Positions 16,886 to 25,300 are shown, counted from the stretch's first letter. The stretch is DNA of 64,000 nucleotides from Actinophytocola gossypii (GCF_025165815.1 NZ_JAFFZE010000019.1:1-64000); one strand, 5' to 3'. Program-made: numbers and translations. Notes: generated by a model not told the origin, from the letters alone.

Positions 16886-17808
16886 GGCTTCGTCCACTGC
16901 TCGCCGTCGTCGTGGCTCTTGGCGTGGTGGGGTGCACCGCCGCGGAACCCGAGCCGGCACCTGACACCCGGACTCCGGCGACGAGTTCCGCCGTGCCAAC
17001 GGATCGGGACGCGCGTGCCGTGCTGGCGGCGCTGCGGCGGATCGACCTGTGTGCCGCCGTCGACCCCGGTGTCGACTCGCGGTTGACCTCGGCCGATCCG
17101 TTCTCCTGTGATGTGGCGACGACGCCGAACCCGGTCAAGATCACCGTGGTCACGTCGAGTCCGGCGAGCCGCAGGGCGATGTCCGCACGCACTGTCGCCG
17201 ACGCCAAGGCCTATGTGACGCGCGAGCCCGGTCTCAACTGCCGAGTCGTGCTTCCGGTGAGCTTCGAGATCGGGGTTAGCGTGGACGCGCTCGGCACCCA
17301 GCCGAGCAGCGCACTGTGCGATCCGGCCTTGCGTGTCGCGACCGTCCTCGCGACGGCGCTCGCCGATCCGGTTCAGGACGAGGCGAGCTGGGACGCGTGC
17401 GGCGCGGTGCGGGCAGCTGTCGCCGAGCGTGAACACGAACAGGTTGTTCCTGTCGCCATGGACTTCTGTCACTTTCCGGACGGCTCATCTCAGCTGCGGC
17501 TGAGGTACGAGACGGCACCTGAGTACGCGGAACGCGGTGCCATCGGTGACACCACCGTGTGGATCGACGAAGGCGAGTTCGCCGGCGAGCGCGGCTGCTT
17601 CGTCCATTGGAGCCTCGGGTCATCGCGCACGTCCTATGCCTCGCCGGATGCCGAGTTGCTGGCGTCGGTCTCGGCGGACACGTGTCCCCGGGCGAAGGAG
17701 CTCGCGGAGACGATGGTGCCGGTGCTGGCGAAGCCGCCGCCGGACGATGTGACGCCGCAACGGCCGTTGCTGTACGGGCCCGACGAGCCTGACCTGCCGG
17801 GTGGTTGA
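16882..17808 (+). CDS. DUF3558-like lipoprotein
   Basis: 308 residues with a signal peptide ending in lipobox VVGC at about residue 18 and a Thr/Pro-rich spacer. The body has two DUF3558-like halves (RIDLCAAVDPG and SWDACGAVRAAVAE) with conserved cysteines likely to form disulfides, so it is extracytoplasmic and membrane-anchored. Its ATG overlaps the upstream stop (ATGA). Such lipoproteins often accompany WXG-like genes in Pseudonocardiales. Function unknown. Confidence 0.75.
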   Translation: MRLRPLLAVVVALGVVGCTAAEPEPAPDTRTPATSSAVPTDRDARAVLAALRRIDLCAAVDPGVDSRLTSADPFSCDVATTPNPVKITVVTSSPASRRAMSARTVADAKAYVTREPGLNCRVVLPVSFEIGVSVDALGTQPSSALCDPALRVATVLATALADPVQDEASWDACGAVRAAVAEREHEQVVPVAMDFCHFPDGSSQLRLRYETAPEYAERGAIGDTTVWIDEGEFAGERGCFVHWSLGSSRTSYASPDAELLASVSADTCPRAKELAETMVPVLAKPPPDDVTPQRPLLYGPDEPDLPGG

Positions 17809-17810
17809 GG

Positions 17811-18104
17811 TCATGCCTCCGGCCAGGTTTCCGGGGTGGGGTCGATCCAGGCTATGCGGGCGTGGAGGGTGCGGTTCAGGAGGCGGAGCAGGTGGTCGGC
17901 GGAGCGGAAGGCGCCGTGCAGACCTAGTTCGGGTAGGTGGGTGAAGGCGTAGTCGGGGAGGGCGAGGCCCCAGCCGAGCAGGGCGGCGTCGGTGCCGTCC
18001 GGTGCGATGGCGATGACGACGAAGCGTGCGCTCGGTGATGTCGCGGCCCATTCCGTCAGGAGGGCGACGCATTCGTCGGGAGTGTATTCCTCGGTGGGTT
18101 TCAT
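17811..18104 (-). CDS. small conserved hypothetical protein of XRE/DUF397 locus
   Basis: 97 residues, slightly acidic, no signal peptide or recognised domain; begins MKPTEEYTPDECVALLTEWA. ATG 18104 is chosen; GTG 18113 is also in frame. It is divergent from the XRE regulator and fits the third member often seen in XRE/DUF397 loci. The shared 99-bp promoter region holds two palindromes. Confidence 0.6.
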   Translation of the reverse strand: MKPTEEYTPDECVALLTEWAATSPSARFVVIAIAPDGTDAALLGWGLALPDYAFTHLPELGLHGAFRSADHLLRLLNRTLHARIAWIDPTPETWPEA

Positions 18105-18131
18105 GGCGGTCACGTTGGCACGTTCTGTTTA

Positions 18132-18166
18132 TGTCTCCAATTCTGAGACAGGGCACACGATCGTGT
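18132..18166. promoter_or_regulatory. two palindromes in the XRE divergent promoter
   Basis: TGTCTC-N7-GAGACA (18132-18150) and the perfect 12-mer ACACGATCGTGT (18155-18166) lie between the divergent starts at 18104 and 18204. They are candidates for autoregulation by the XRE protein. Confidence 0.5.
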
Positions 18167-18203
18167 CATTTTTGTCCGGGGGGCATTCTGGTGGGATCTT
18201 CCT

Positions 18204-19049
18204 ATGGCGGACAAGTACGGTGCGTCGCGGGCACGCGCGTTGGCGAACGAGTTGCGGGAGCTTCGGCGGGCGGCCGGGCTGACGACCCGGCAGGCCGCCG
18301 ACGCGTTGGGGATCTCGTCGGCGAGTCTCAACCGGAACGAGCTGGGGACGAGGAAACCCGGCTCGGAAGAGGTGTCCGCGCTGATGATCGTGTACGGAGT
18401 CACCGGTGTGGCGAGGGAACGGGTGCTCGCGCTGGCCAGGGCGGCGAACCCCGCGGGCTGGTGGGAGACCGGTCAGAACGCGCTACCGAGGCAACTGCCC
18501 ACGCTGATCACCTTCGAATCCCAGGCCACCCGGATCATTCACTTCCAGCCCTTGGTTGTGCCCGGTCTGCTGCAGACGCACGCCTACATCCGTGCGCTGA
18601 TGGAGGCGTCCGGCGTGTCCGATGCGGACACCGAGGCGCGCGTGTCCGCACGAGCTGGACGACAGACTGTGCTGACCCGCAGGAGGCCCCCGCGTTATCA
18701 GGCGATAATCGACGAAGCAGCACTGCGACGCCCGTTCGGAGGTCGCGCGGTGATGGCCGAGCAGCTCCGCCGGATCATCGAACTGGCCGACCTGCCACAC
18801 GTGACAGTGCAGGTGATCCCGTTCGACCGAGGCGGCTATCCGCTCTACGGACCGTTCCTCCTGCTGGAGTTCGACAAGGCACCGGCGATCGTGCACCTGG
18901 AGCACAAGCAGGCGTCCGGGTTCCTGGACCAGCCAGAAGACACCAACCCGTTTCAGCCATTGGCCGATACGCTGAAGGCCGTGGCGCTGGAACCCGCGGA
19001 CACCAGGGAACTCCTGGCCACTATCGCGGCCGACTACGACAAGAAGTGA
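18204..19049 (+). CDS. XRE-family regulator with DUF5753 domain
   Basis: 281 residues: an N-terminal helix-turn-helix (about 10-65; LTTRQAADALGISSASLNRNE) and a C-terminal DUF5753 domain starting FQPLVVPGLLQTHAYIRALM. This architecture is typical of Streptomyces and Pseudonocardiales regulators paired with DUF397 proteins, some described as toxin-antitoxin-like or developmental. The DUF397 gene follows 7 nt after the stop. DNA target unknown; adjacent palindromes suggest autoregulation. Confidence 0.93.
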   Translation: MADKYGASRARALANELRELRRAAGLTTRQAADALGISSASLNRNELGTRKPGSEEVSALMIVYGVTGVARERVLALARAANPAGWWETGQNALPRQLPTLITFESQATRIIHFQPLVVPGLLQTHAYIRALMEASGVSDADTEARVSARAGRQTVLTRRRPPRYQAIIDEAALRRPFGGRAVMAEQLRRIIELADLPHVTVQVIPFDRGGYPLYGPFLLLEFDKAPAIVHLEHKQASGFLDQPEDTNPFQPLADTLKAVALEPADTRELLATIAADYDKK

Positions 19050-19056
19050 GACAGAC

Positions 19057-19233
19057 ATGGAGTGGCGCAAGTCCAGCTACAGTTCCGAGACCGCCGACTG
19101 CGTCGAGGTCACGAACCGCGCCACCCGACCCACCGTGGGCATCCGGGACTCCAAACGGCCGGAGGGTGGGCACCTCGTGGTTCCGCGGGCGGCGTTTCAG
19201 GGGCTGTGTGACGGTTTCGGCAGGTCGAAGTAG
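19057..19233 (+). CDS. DUF397 protein
   Basis: 58 residues matching the DUF397 pattern: WRKSSYSS near the start, CVEV at about 15-18, GIRDSKRPEGGHL and a terminal AFQGL. DUF397 proteins are small partners of DUF5753-XRE regulators. It overlaps the convergent SCP2 gene by 37 bp (19197-19233), so the tails share sequence. Start ATG 19057 lies 7 nt after the regulator stop. Confidence 0.9.
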   Translation: MEWRKSSYSSETADCVEVTNRATRPTVGIRDSKRPEGGHLVVPRAAFQGLCDGFGRSK

Positions 19234-19757
19234 TTGATCAGGCCGGCGGCGAACGCGAGGTCGCCCCGCACCTTCACCTTGCCGCGCATGAACAGCATGA
19301 CCACCCGCGCCGTGCCGGTGACCGCGCGGAGGAAGTCGACCGGGGACAGGGTGAGGGTCACGCGGGCGTCCGCCGTGGGTTCGCGGCCGCTCGTGCACGT
19401 TCCGGCGTCGATGACGGTCTCGAAACGGTCGTAGCCGCCGTCGCCGGTGCCGCCGGTGAAGCGCCAGTGCACCACCGCGCGCAGGGTCGCCGCGCGGGCC
19501 GGGTCGAGGTGCTCGCGCATGCGGCGGAAGACCTCGTCGAGGACCACGTGCCGCAGGTGCTCGTGGGCCATCAGCAGTTCCAGCTGGCTCGTCGACGCGC
19601 GGGAGACGAACCAGACGAACGTCTCGGTGCGCATCGTCGCCAACTCGATCCCGGTCCCGACCCGGCCGAGCATGTCGAGCACGTCGATGAGCTGCACGAA
19701 CTGCGCGTCGTCGAGGAGTTGGGGATCGACGGAGCGGGCGAACGCGTCGATGTCCAC
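19197..19757 (-). CDS. SCP2 sterol-binding-domain protein
   Basis: 186 residues; the C-terminal half (LSPVDFLRAVTGTARVVMLF, then a RGKVKVRGDLAFAAGL segment) is the SCP2 lipid-binding pattern. GTG 19757 is supported by a -10 hexamer TACGGT 7 nt upstream, fitting a leaderless mRNA. Divergent from the TetR regulator across a 40-bp gap that holds a palindrome. Probable role: handling fatty acyl or sterol-like ligands in the cytosol. Confidence 0.8.
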   Translation of the reverse strand: MDIDAFARSVDPQLLDDAQFVQLIDVLDMLGRVGTGIELATMRTETFVWFVSRASTSQLELLMAHEHLRHVVLDEVFRRMREHLDPARAATLRAVVHWRFTGGTGDGGYDRFETVIDAGTCTSGREPTADARVTLTLSPVDFLRAVTGTARVVMLFMRGKVKVRGDLAFAAGLINYFDLPKPSHSP

Positions 19758-19773
19758 GGGGGCCACCGTATAT

Positions 19774-19787
19774 CTACTTGCGAGTAA
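19774..19787. promoter_or_regulatory. TetR operator candidate, SCP2/tetR promoter
   Basis: CTACTTGCGAGTAA contains the 12-mer TACTTGCGAGTA, one mismatch from the perfect palindrome TACTCGCGAGTA found at the FabG/thiolase promoter (23377-23392). It overlaps the TAAAGT -10 of the TetR gene, so binding would block its own promoter. Confidence 0.7.
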
Positions 19788-19797
19788 AGTTCCGGGC

Positions 19798-20433
19798 ATG
19801 AGCGTGGACGAGCGTCGGCGGGTCAAGCGGTTACCCCGCGAGGTGCGTGAACGGCAGATCCTCGACGCGGCGGTCCGCGTCTTCTCCGCGCACGGCTACC
19901 ACAACGCCTCGATGGACGAGGTCTCCGACGTCGCCGGCGTCTCCAAGCCGATGATCTACGCCTACCTCGGCTCCAAGGAGGACCTGTTCGCCGCGTGCAT
20001 CCACCGGGAGTCGGCGAACCTGCTCGACGCGGTCGCCGGCGGTGTGCCGCTCGACCTGCCGCCGGACATGCAGCTGTGGCACGGGCTGCGCGCGTTCTTC
20101 GACTACGTCGGCGAGCAGCGGGCGAGCTGGCGCGTCCTGCACCGGCAGGCGATCTCCCAGGGCGGCCCGTTCAGCGAGGAACTCCTGGCGATGCGGCGCC
20201 GGGCGATCAGCCTCGTCGACACGTTGCTGGTCCGGACGGCCACGAAGAAGGGCCTGGACGACAACGCGACCGAGGCGCTGGCGGCCGCGCTGGTCGGCGC
20301 CGCGGAGTCACTGGCCGACTGGTGGCTGGACCACCCGGAGGTGCCGAGCAAGGTCATCGCCTCCCGCCTGATGAACCTGGCCTGGATGGGCTTCGGCGAC
20401 CTGGTGGAAGGCAGGGTGTGGAGTCCCGCGTAG
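19798..20433 (+). CDS. TetR regulator of a lipid locus
   Basis: 211 residues; HTH at about 18-64 (ILDAAVRVFSAHGYHNASMD, SKPMIYAYLGSKEDLF) and a helical ligand-binding domain. The likely transcript is leaderless: TAAAGT sits 7 nt before ATG 19798. An operator-like near-palindrome overlaps this -10, and a better copy occurs at the FabG/thiolase divergent promoter, so I infer it represses both itself/SCP2 and the beta-oxidation or acyl-chain genes, with a fatty acyl ligand. Ligand untested. Confidence 0.88.
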   Translation: MSVDERRRVKRLPREVRERQILDAAVRVFSAHGYHNASMDEVSDVAGVSKPMIYAYLGSKEDLFAACIHRESANLLDAVAGGVPLDLPPDMQLWHGLRAFFDYVGEQRASWRVLHRQAISQGGPFSEELLAMRRRAISLVDTLLVRTATKKGLDDNATEALAAALVGAAESLADWWLDHPEVPSKVIASRLMNLAWMGFGDLVEGRVWSPA

Positions 20434-20448
20434 GCGACACCATGTGGC

Positions 20449-20610
20449 ATGGTGCTCTCGATTGGAGGCGGCGTCCCCGTCAGCGCGCCCGCTGCCGGTG
20501 TTCACTGGCGGGCGGTACTGGACGCCGAGCAGATGGACGTCGCGATCTACGAGCAGCATCGCGGATCGTTCGAAGTGACTGGCCGACGGGAGTGCGCGGG
20601 CGATGGCTGA
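20449..20610 (+). CDS. possible small ORF between TetR and hydrolase genes
   Basis: 53 codons from ATG 20449 to TGA 20608-20610, including VLDAEQMDVAIYEQHRGSFE. It overlaps the next gene start by 8 nt, which suggests coupling, but there is no SD and no recognised family. The alternative is non-coding spacer or the remnant of a longer gene. Confidence 0.25.
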   Translation: MVLSIGGGVPVSAPAAGVHWRAVLDAEQMDVAIYEQHRGSFEVTGRRECAGDG

Positions 20611-21172
20611 GGTTGTGCTGTTCCACCACGCTCAGGGCTTGACGGCCGGGGTGCGGGAGTTCGCGGACGAGTTGCGGCGGGCGGGGCACGTCGTGCACCT
20701 GCCGGATCTGTACGAGGGGCAGACCTTCGCGACTCTGGACGAGGGGATCGGCTACGCGAAGCGCACCGGGTTCGGCACGGTGCTGGAGCGGGGGCTCGCC
20801 GCGGTCGACGGGCTTGGGGACGCGCTGGTGTACGCGGGGTTCTCGCTCGGGGTGATGCCGGCGCAGCGGCTCGCGCAGACTCGGGCGGGGGCGCGGGGCG
20901 CGTTGTTCTTCCACTCCTGCCTGCCGGTGTCGGAGTTCGGGGACGGGTGGCCGGCGGGCGTTCCCGTCCAGGTGCACGGGATGGACGGGGACTCGTTGTT
21001 CGTCGACGACGGGGATCTGGACGCGGCTCGGGAGCTGACCGGGACCACCGAGGAGGCCGAGTTGTTCCTCTACCCGGGCAAGGAGCATCTGTTCGCGGAC
21101 TCCTCGCTGGAGTCCCACGACCGGGCGGCCACCGCGCTGCTCACGCGTCGGGTGCTGGAGTTTCTCGGCTGA
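20603..21172 (+). CDS. dienelactone hydrolase family protein
   Basis: 189 residues of alpha/beta hydrolase fold: VVLFHHAQGLTAGVREFADE, nucleophile elbow GFSLG (Ser in place of the Cys of classical dienelactone hydrolases), acidic residue region HGMDGDSLFVDDGDL and His in SSLESHDRAA. Cytosolic esterase or hydrolase of unknown substrate. Its 3' end overlaps the convergent hydratase gene by 32 bp. Confidence 0.85.
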   Translation: MAEVVLFHHAQGLTAGVREFADELRRAGHVVHLPDLYEGQTFATLDEGIGYAKRTGFGTVLERGLAAVDGLGDALVYAGFSLGVMPAQRLAQTRAGARGALFFHSCLPVSEFGDGWPAGVPVQVHGMDGDSLFVDDGDLDAARELTGTTEEAELFLYPGKEHLFADSSLESHDRAATALLTRRVLEFLG

Positions 21173-21992
21173 TCGTGCCGGCCAGGTGCGGCTTGCCCTT
21201 CTTCGGGTCGTGCAGGGTGAAGTGCCAGCCGTCCGCCGACGGGGTGGCCTGGAAGGCGACCTTGGCGGGTAGGAGGACGGGGAGCTTGAACCGGACGTCG
21301 ACGGTGTACGCGTCGGGGAGGCGGCCTTCCAGCGCGGCAACGCACCTCGCCTTCGTCCACATGCCGTGGGCGATGGCGCGGGGGTAGCCGAACATCCTGG
21401 CCGTGAGCTTGTGCAGGTGGATGGGGTTGCGGTCGCCGGAGACGTCGGCGTAGCGGCGGCCGGTGTCCTCGGGGACGCGCCAGATCGCCGTGGGGGACGG
21501 CGGTGGCTCGCGTCGTTCGGAGCGGTCGCCGGAGCCGCCGCCCCGGCGGAGGTAGGTGCTGACGTCGGACCAGACGGGCTCGCCGGCGACCACGGCCTCG
21601 GAGACCATGTCGAACTGCTGGCCTCGCGGGTGCTGGCGCAGGTTGGTGACGTGGACGCGCAGGTCCGGCTGGTCGGCCAGGGTGAGGGGGCGGGTCTGGG
21701 TGATGCGGTTGGCGATGTGCACCGAACCCGCGAGCGGGAACGGGAAGTCGGGGGCCGCCATCAGCTTGATCTGCAGGGGGAACGTCAGCACGTGCGGGTA
21801 CGTGGCCGGCAGCTGGTCGGTGAGGCGGAAGCCGCAGACCCGGGCGTACGCGGCCAGGTGCTCCGGGTCGAGCGCGACCGCGGGCAGGGTGTACGACGTG
21901 TCGGGCAGCTCGCCGCCCTTGCGGCGGAAACCCGTGAGCACCGCCTTCGGGTAGAGGGCGGCCAGGTTGGGGGACTCGCGCAGCTCGGGCAT
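21141..21992 (-). CDS. MaoC-like (R)-enoyl hydratase, HtdX-type
   Basis: 283 residues. The C-terminal hot-dog domain carries the hydratase-2 motif around YADVSGDRNPIHLHKLTARM and AIAHGMW, with catalytic Asp and His; the N-terminal half is a second, degenerate hot dog. Predicted to interconvert 2-enoyl and 3-hydroxyacyl thioesters. Its start overlaps the FabG stop by 1 nt. This order, with a divergent thiolase, matches the htdX-fabG4 / fadA2 arrangement of mycobacteria, which supports the assignment. Confidence 0.88.
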   Translation of the reverse strand: MPELRESPNLAALYPKAVLTGFRRKGGELPDTSYTLPAVALDPEHLAAYARVCGFRLTDQLPATYPHVLTFPLQIKLMAAPDFPFPLAGSVHIANRITQTRPLTLADQPDLRVHVTNLRQHPRGQQFDMVSEAVVAGEPVWSDVSTYLRRGGGSGDRSERREPPPSPTAIWRVPEDTGRRYADVSGDRNPIHLHKLTARMFGYPRAIAHGMWTKARCVAALEGRLPDAYTVDVRFKLPVLLPAKVAFQATPSADGWHFTLHDPKKGKPHLAGTISRETPAPDA

Positions 21993-23335
21993 CACGCCCC
22001 CAGCAGGCTCTGGCCGCACACCCGGACCACGTTGCCGTTGACCGCGCCCGAACCGGGGCCGGCCAGCCAGGCGATGGTCTCGGCGACGTCGACGGGGAGG
22101 CCGCCCTGGGACATGCTGTTCATTCGGCGTCCGGCCTCCCGGATGAACAGCGGCACGGCGGCGGTCATCTTGGTCTCGATGAAGCCGGGGGCGACCGCGT
22201 TGATGGTCGCGCCGCGTTCGGCGAGGGTGGGGGCAAACGTTTGCACCATGCCGATGACGCCGGCCTTGCTGGTGGCGTAGTTGGTCTGGCCGACGTTGCC
22301 GGCGATCCCCGCGATCGAGGACACCCCGATGATCCGGCCCTCCGCGCGCAGCGTGTCCGACGCCAGCAGCGCGTCGTTGACGGCGAGCTGGCTGGCCAGG
22401 TTCACCGACAGCACGGCGTCCCACGCCTCCGGCTTCATCTTGCCCAGGGTCCGGTCGCGGGTGATGCCGGCGTTGTGCACGAAGACGTCCACGCCGCCGT
22501 GGCGTTCCTCGAGGTGGGCGGCCAGGGTCTCGGGGGCGTCCTCGGCGGTGATGTCCAGTTGCAGGGACGTGCCGTTGATCCGGTTCGCCACCGCGGACAG
22601 CTCGTCGCCCTGGGCGGGGATGTCGAGGGCGACGACGTGTGCGCCGTCGCGGGCCAGGACCTCGGCGATGGCCGCGCCGATACCCCGGGCGGCACCGGTG
22701 ACCAGGGCGACCTTGCCGGCCAGCGGGTGGTCCCAGTCGTCCGGCTCGGCGGTCGTGGTGGCGTGCGTGCCGATGCGGACGACCTGGGCGTCGACGTACG
22801 CCGACCGGCCGGAGAGCAGGAACCGCAGGGTCGACTCGACCGACGACTCCGCGCCGGGGGCGACGTACACGAGCTGGACGGTGGCGCCTCGGCGCAGCTC
22901 CTTGCCGACCGAGCGGGTGAAGCCCTCGAGCGCGCGCTGGGCGACCGCCGCGCGCGGGTCGGCGACCGTCTCCGGGGGCGTGCCGAGCACGACCACGCGC
23001 CCGCAGGTGCCGACCGAGCGGATCAGCGGGTGGAAGAACTCGTGCAGTTCGCGCAGCCGGGCGGGGTCGTCGATGCCGGTGGCGTCGAAGACCAGGGCCG
23101 CGTACCTGGCCTGCTCGCCGTCGGCCGGCTGGGTCAGCACCTCGATGCCGGCCGACTTGAGGACCGGAACCACGTCGAGTCGGCCGTCGCGGGCCGCGCC
23201 GACCAGGGCCGGGCCGTTCAGCGGCGGGTCGCCGAGCCGGTACCGGCGCAGCGGCGTCGGGTTGGGCAGGCCGAGCCGGCGCACGACCAGCCGGCCGACA
23301 CCGGACCGGGCAAACTGCTGATAGCGGTCGGTCAT
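21992..23335 (-). CDS. fabG4: high-molecular-weight 3-oxoacyl-thioester reductase
   Basis: 447 residues: a degenerate N-terminal Rossmann-like domain (about 1-215) and a C-terminal SDR domain with GAARGIG, NAG near DVFVHNAGITRD, and catalytic Ser/Tyr/Lys (GVSSIAGIAG, NYATSKAG). This two-domain form is the HMW FabG of actinobacteria. It reduces 3-oxoacyl thioesters, pairing with the downstream hydratase. ATG 23335 has GGAG 4 nt upstream. The 109-bp gap to the thiolase start contains the perfect palindrome at 23377. Confidence 0.93.
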   Translation of the reverse strand: MTDRYQQFARSGVGRLVVRRLGLPNPTPLRRYRLGDPPLNGPALVGAARDGRLDVVPVLKSAGIEVLTQPADGEQARYAALVFDATGIDDPARLRELHEFFHPLIRSVGTCGRVVVLGTPPETVADPRAAVAQRALEGFTRSVGKELRRGATVQLVYVAPGAESSVESTLRFLLSGRSAYVDAQVVRIGTHATTTAEPDDWDHPLAGKVALVTGAARGIGAAIAEVLARDGAHVVALDIPAQGDELSAVANRINGTSLQLDITAEDAPETLAAHLEERHGGVDVFVHNAGITRDRTLGKMKPEAWDAVLSVNLASQLAVNDALLASDTLRAEGRIIGVSSIAGIAGNVGQTNYATSKAGVIGMVQTFAPTLAERGATINAVAPGFIETKMTAAVPLFIREAGRRMNSMSQGGLPVDVAETIAWLAGPGSGAVNGNVVRVCGQSLLGA

Positions 23336-23376
23336 GTTGCTCCGCTTCCGTGTTCGGGGCCGCACTCGACGGCGAG

Positions 23377-23392
23377 CCTACTCGCGAGTAGG
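23377..23392. promoter_or_regulatory. perfect 16-bp palindrome, TetR operator candidate
   Basis: CCTACTCGCGAGTAGG lies between the divergent fabG4-like and thiolase starts. Its core TACTCGCGAGTA differs by one base from the site in the SCP2/tetR promoter at 19774, which links the two transcription units. Confidence 0.75.
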
Positions 23393-23444
23393 TTGGGAGT
23401 GCCAGCCGGAAGGTCAGTCGATGAGATCGGGGTGGGAGTCGGGG

Positions 23445-24722
23445 ATGGATCAGGTGCGTAGGGTCGCGATCGTCGGCGGCAACCGGATCCCGTTCGCGCG
23501 GTCGAACAGCCGCTACGCGACGGCATCGAACCAGGACATGTTCACCGCCGCCCTCGATGGTCTCGTGAGCCGCTTCGGGCTGCAGGACGAGCGACTGGGC
23601 GAGGTCGCCGCGGGCGCGGTGCTCAAGCACAGCCGGGACTTCAACCTGGCGCGGGAGTGCGTGCTCGGCTCGCGGCTGTCGCCGGAGACGCCGGCCTACG
23701 ACGTGCAGCAGGCGTGCGGGACCGGACTGCAGGCGGTGCTCCAGGTGGCGAACAAGATCGCGCTGGGGCAGATCGACTCGGGCGTCGCGGGCGGGGTGGA
23801 CACCGCCAGCGACGCGCCGCTCGGGGTGAACGAGGACCTGCGGCAGATCTTCCTGTCGCTGAACCGGGCGCGGTCGGTCGGCGCGCGGCTGAAGGCGCTG
23901 GCGAAGCTGCGGCCGGGGCAGATCGTGCCGGACATCCCGCGCAACGCCGAGCCCCGGACCGGGCTGTCCATGGGTGAGCACGCGGCGATCACCGCCCGCG
24001 AGTGGGGGGTGAGCCGGGAGGCGCAGGACGAGCTGGCGGCGGCGTCGCACCAGAAGCTCGCGGCGGCCTACGAGCGCGGGTTCTTCGGCGACCTGCTGAC
24101 CCCGTACCTGGGGCTGACCCGGGACCAGAACCTGCGGCCGGACTCGACGGCGGACAAGCTGGCGAAGCTCAAGCCGGTGTTCGGCGGTGCCGAGGGGACG
24201 ATGACCGCCGGCAACTCGACGCCGTTGACCGACGGGGCCTCGACGGTCCTGCTGGCGTCGGAGGAGTGGGCGGCGGCGCGGCGGCTGCCGGTGCTGGCGT
24301 ACCTGACGTACTCGGAGACCGCGGCGGTGGACTACGTGCACGGGCGCGAGGGGCTGCTGATGGCGCCGGCGTACGCGGTGCCGAGGATGCTGGCGCGGGC
24401 CGGGTTGTCGTTGCGGGACTTCGACTTCTACGAGCTGCACGAGGCGTTCGCGTCGCAGGTGCTCGCCACGCTGGCGGCGTGGGAGAACCCGGACTTCTGC
24501 AAGTCGCGGCTCGGGTTGGACGAGCCGCTCGGGGCGGTCGACCGGTCGCGGCTGAACGTCAACGGCTCGTCGCTGGCGGCGGGCCATCCGTTCGCCGCGA
24601 CCGGCGGGCGGATCGTGGCCACCCTGGCCAAGCTCCTGCACGAGAAGGGATCGGGCCGGGGCCTGATCTCCATCTGCGCGGCGGGCGGCCAGGGGGTCAC
24701 CGCGATCCTGGAGGCCGCGTGA
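23445..24722 (+). CDS. acetyl-CoA C-acetyltransferase (FadA2-type thiolase)
   Basis: 425 residues with the thiolase nucleophile Cys in QQACGTGLQAV, the His motif in ELHEAFASQVLATL, NGSSLAAGHPFAATGGR and a C-terminal Cys-containing CAAGGQGVT. It condenses or cleaves 3-oxoacyl-CoA and shares a promoter with the FabG/MaoC pair. ATG 23445 is used (GGGAG 6 nt upstream); ATG 23421 with GGAAGG is also possible. Confidence 0.92.
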   Translation: MDQVRRVAIVGGNRIPFARSNSRYATASNQDMFTAALDGLVSRFGLQDERLGEVAAGAVLKHSRDFNLARECVLGSRLSPETPAYDVQQACGTGLQAVLQVANKIALGQIDSGVAGGVDTASDAPLGVNEDLRQIFLSLNRARSVGARLKALAKLRPGQIVPDIPRNAEPRTGLSMGEHAAITAREWGVSREAQDELAAASHQKLAAAYERGFFGDLLTPYLGLTRDQNLRPDSTADKLAKLKPVFGGAEGTMTAGNSTPLTDGASTVLLASEEWAAARRLPVLAYLTYSETAAVDYVHGREGLLMAPAYAVPRMLARAGLSLRDFDFYELHEAFASQVLATLAAWENPDFCKSRLGLDEPLGAVDRSRLNVNGSSLAAGHPFAATGGRIVATLAKLLHEKGSGRGLISICAAGGQGVTAILEAA

Positions 24723-24725
24723 TGC

Positions 24726-25223
24726 CTAGCCCTGCGGGACCTGGGCGTCGCTCCAGCCGAGGTAGTTGACGAAGTACCCCTTGTCGGCGCGGTGGCCGAT
24801 GGCGCCGGCGACGCTGGTGGAGTAGAAGCCGCCGTTGCCGTCGGAGATGCCGACGTGGCCGTACTGGCTGGTGTTCCAGTACACGAACGCGCCGCGCGGG
24901 GCGTTCCAGTCGCCGGGGTGGGCCTTGCCGACGCTGACCGCGCCGTTCCAGTGCGCGATGGCCGACGGCCAGACGCCGGTGGTGCCGTAGGCGTTCTCCA
25001 CGGCCATTTCGCAGTAGCCTTCCCAGCCGGTGGCGCCGGCGTGGTTCTCCATCCACTGGATGGCGCCCTCGATGGTGCCGTCGCCCGGATCGGCCTGGAC
25101 GGCGAGCGCCGGCGCGGGCGCGGGTGCGGCGGTGGCGGTCCCGGTGAGCGGGACGATGGCCATCGCGGCGGCGGTGAGGCCGATCGCGGTGGCGCGGGCC
25201 AGTTTGCTCAGATACCTGTTCAC
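24726..25223 (-). CDS. secreted CHAP/NlpC-like peptidoglycan amidohydrolase
   Basis: 165 residues. GTG 25223 has GGAG 5 nt upstream. A signal peptide covers about 1-34 (LARATAIGLTAAAMAIVPL) followed by an Ala/Pro linker. The domain has the Cys/His papain-like pattern: YCEMAVENAYG (Cys) and YGHVGI (His), as in CHAP and NlpC/P60 cell-wall hydrolases. Exported enzyme of 12-13 kDa after processing; substrate bond unknown. Confidence 0.82.
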   Translation of the reverse strand: MNRYLSKLARATAIGLTAAAMAIVPLTGTATAAPAPAPALAVQADPGDGTIEGAIQWMENHAGATGWEGYCEMAVENAYGTTGVWPSAIAHWNGAVSVGKAHPGDWNAPRGAFVYWNTSQYGHVGISDGNGGFYSTSVAGAIGHRADKGYFVNYLGWSDAQVPQG

Positions 25224-25300
25224 AAGGTCTCCCCGACGAGACAAATTTTCCAACTGACGGTTCTGCACGTTACCGTCCGCGCTCGCCCGGGACCAGAGCG

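Noticed and set aside
21141-24641. 1166-residue minus-strand reading frame across the lipid locus
   Set aside because: It is the MaoC hydratase frame running on through the FabG and thiolase genes; only its last 283 residues are a real protein. High G+C removes stops.
25224-25300. c-di-AMP (ydaO) riboswitch before the cell-wall hydrolase
   Set aside because: The gap to the next gene is about 80 nt, too short for this riboswitch, and no matching stems are visible.
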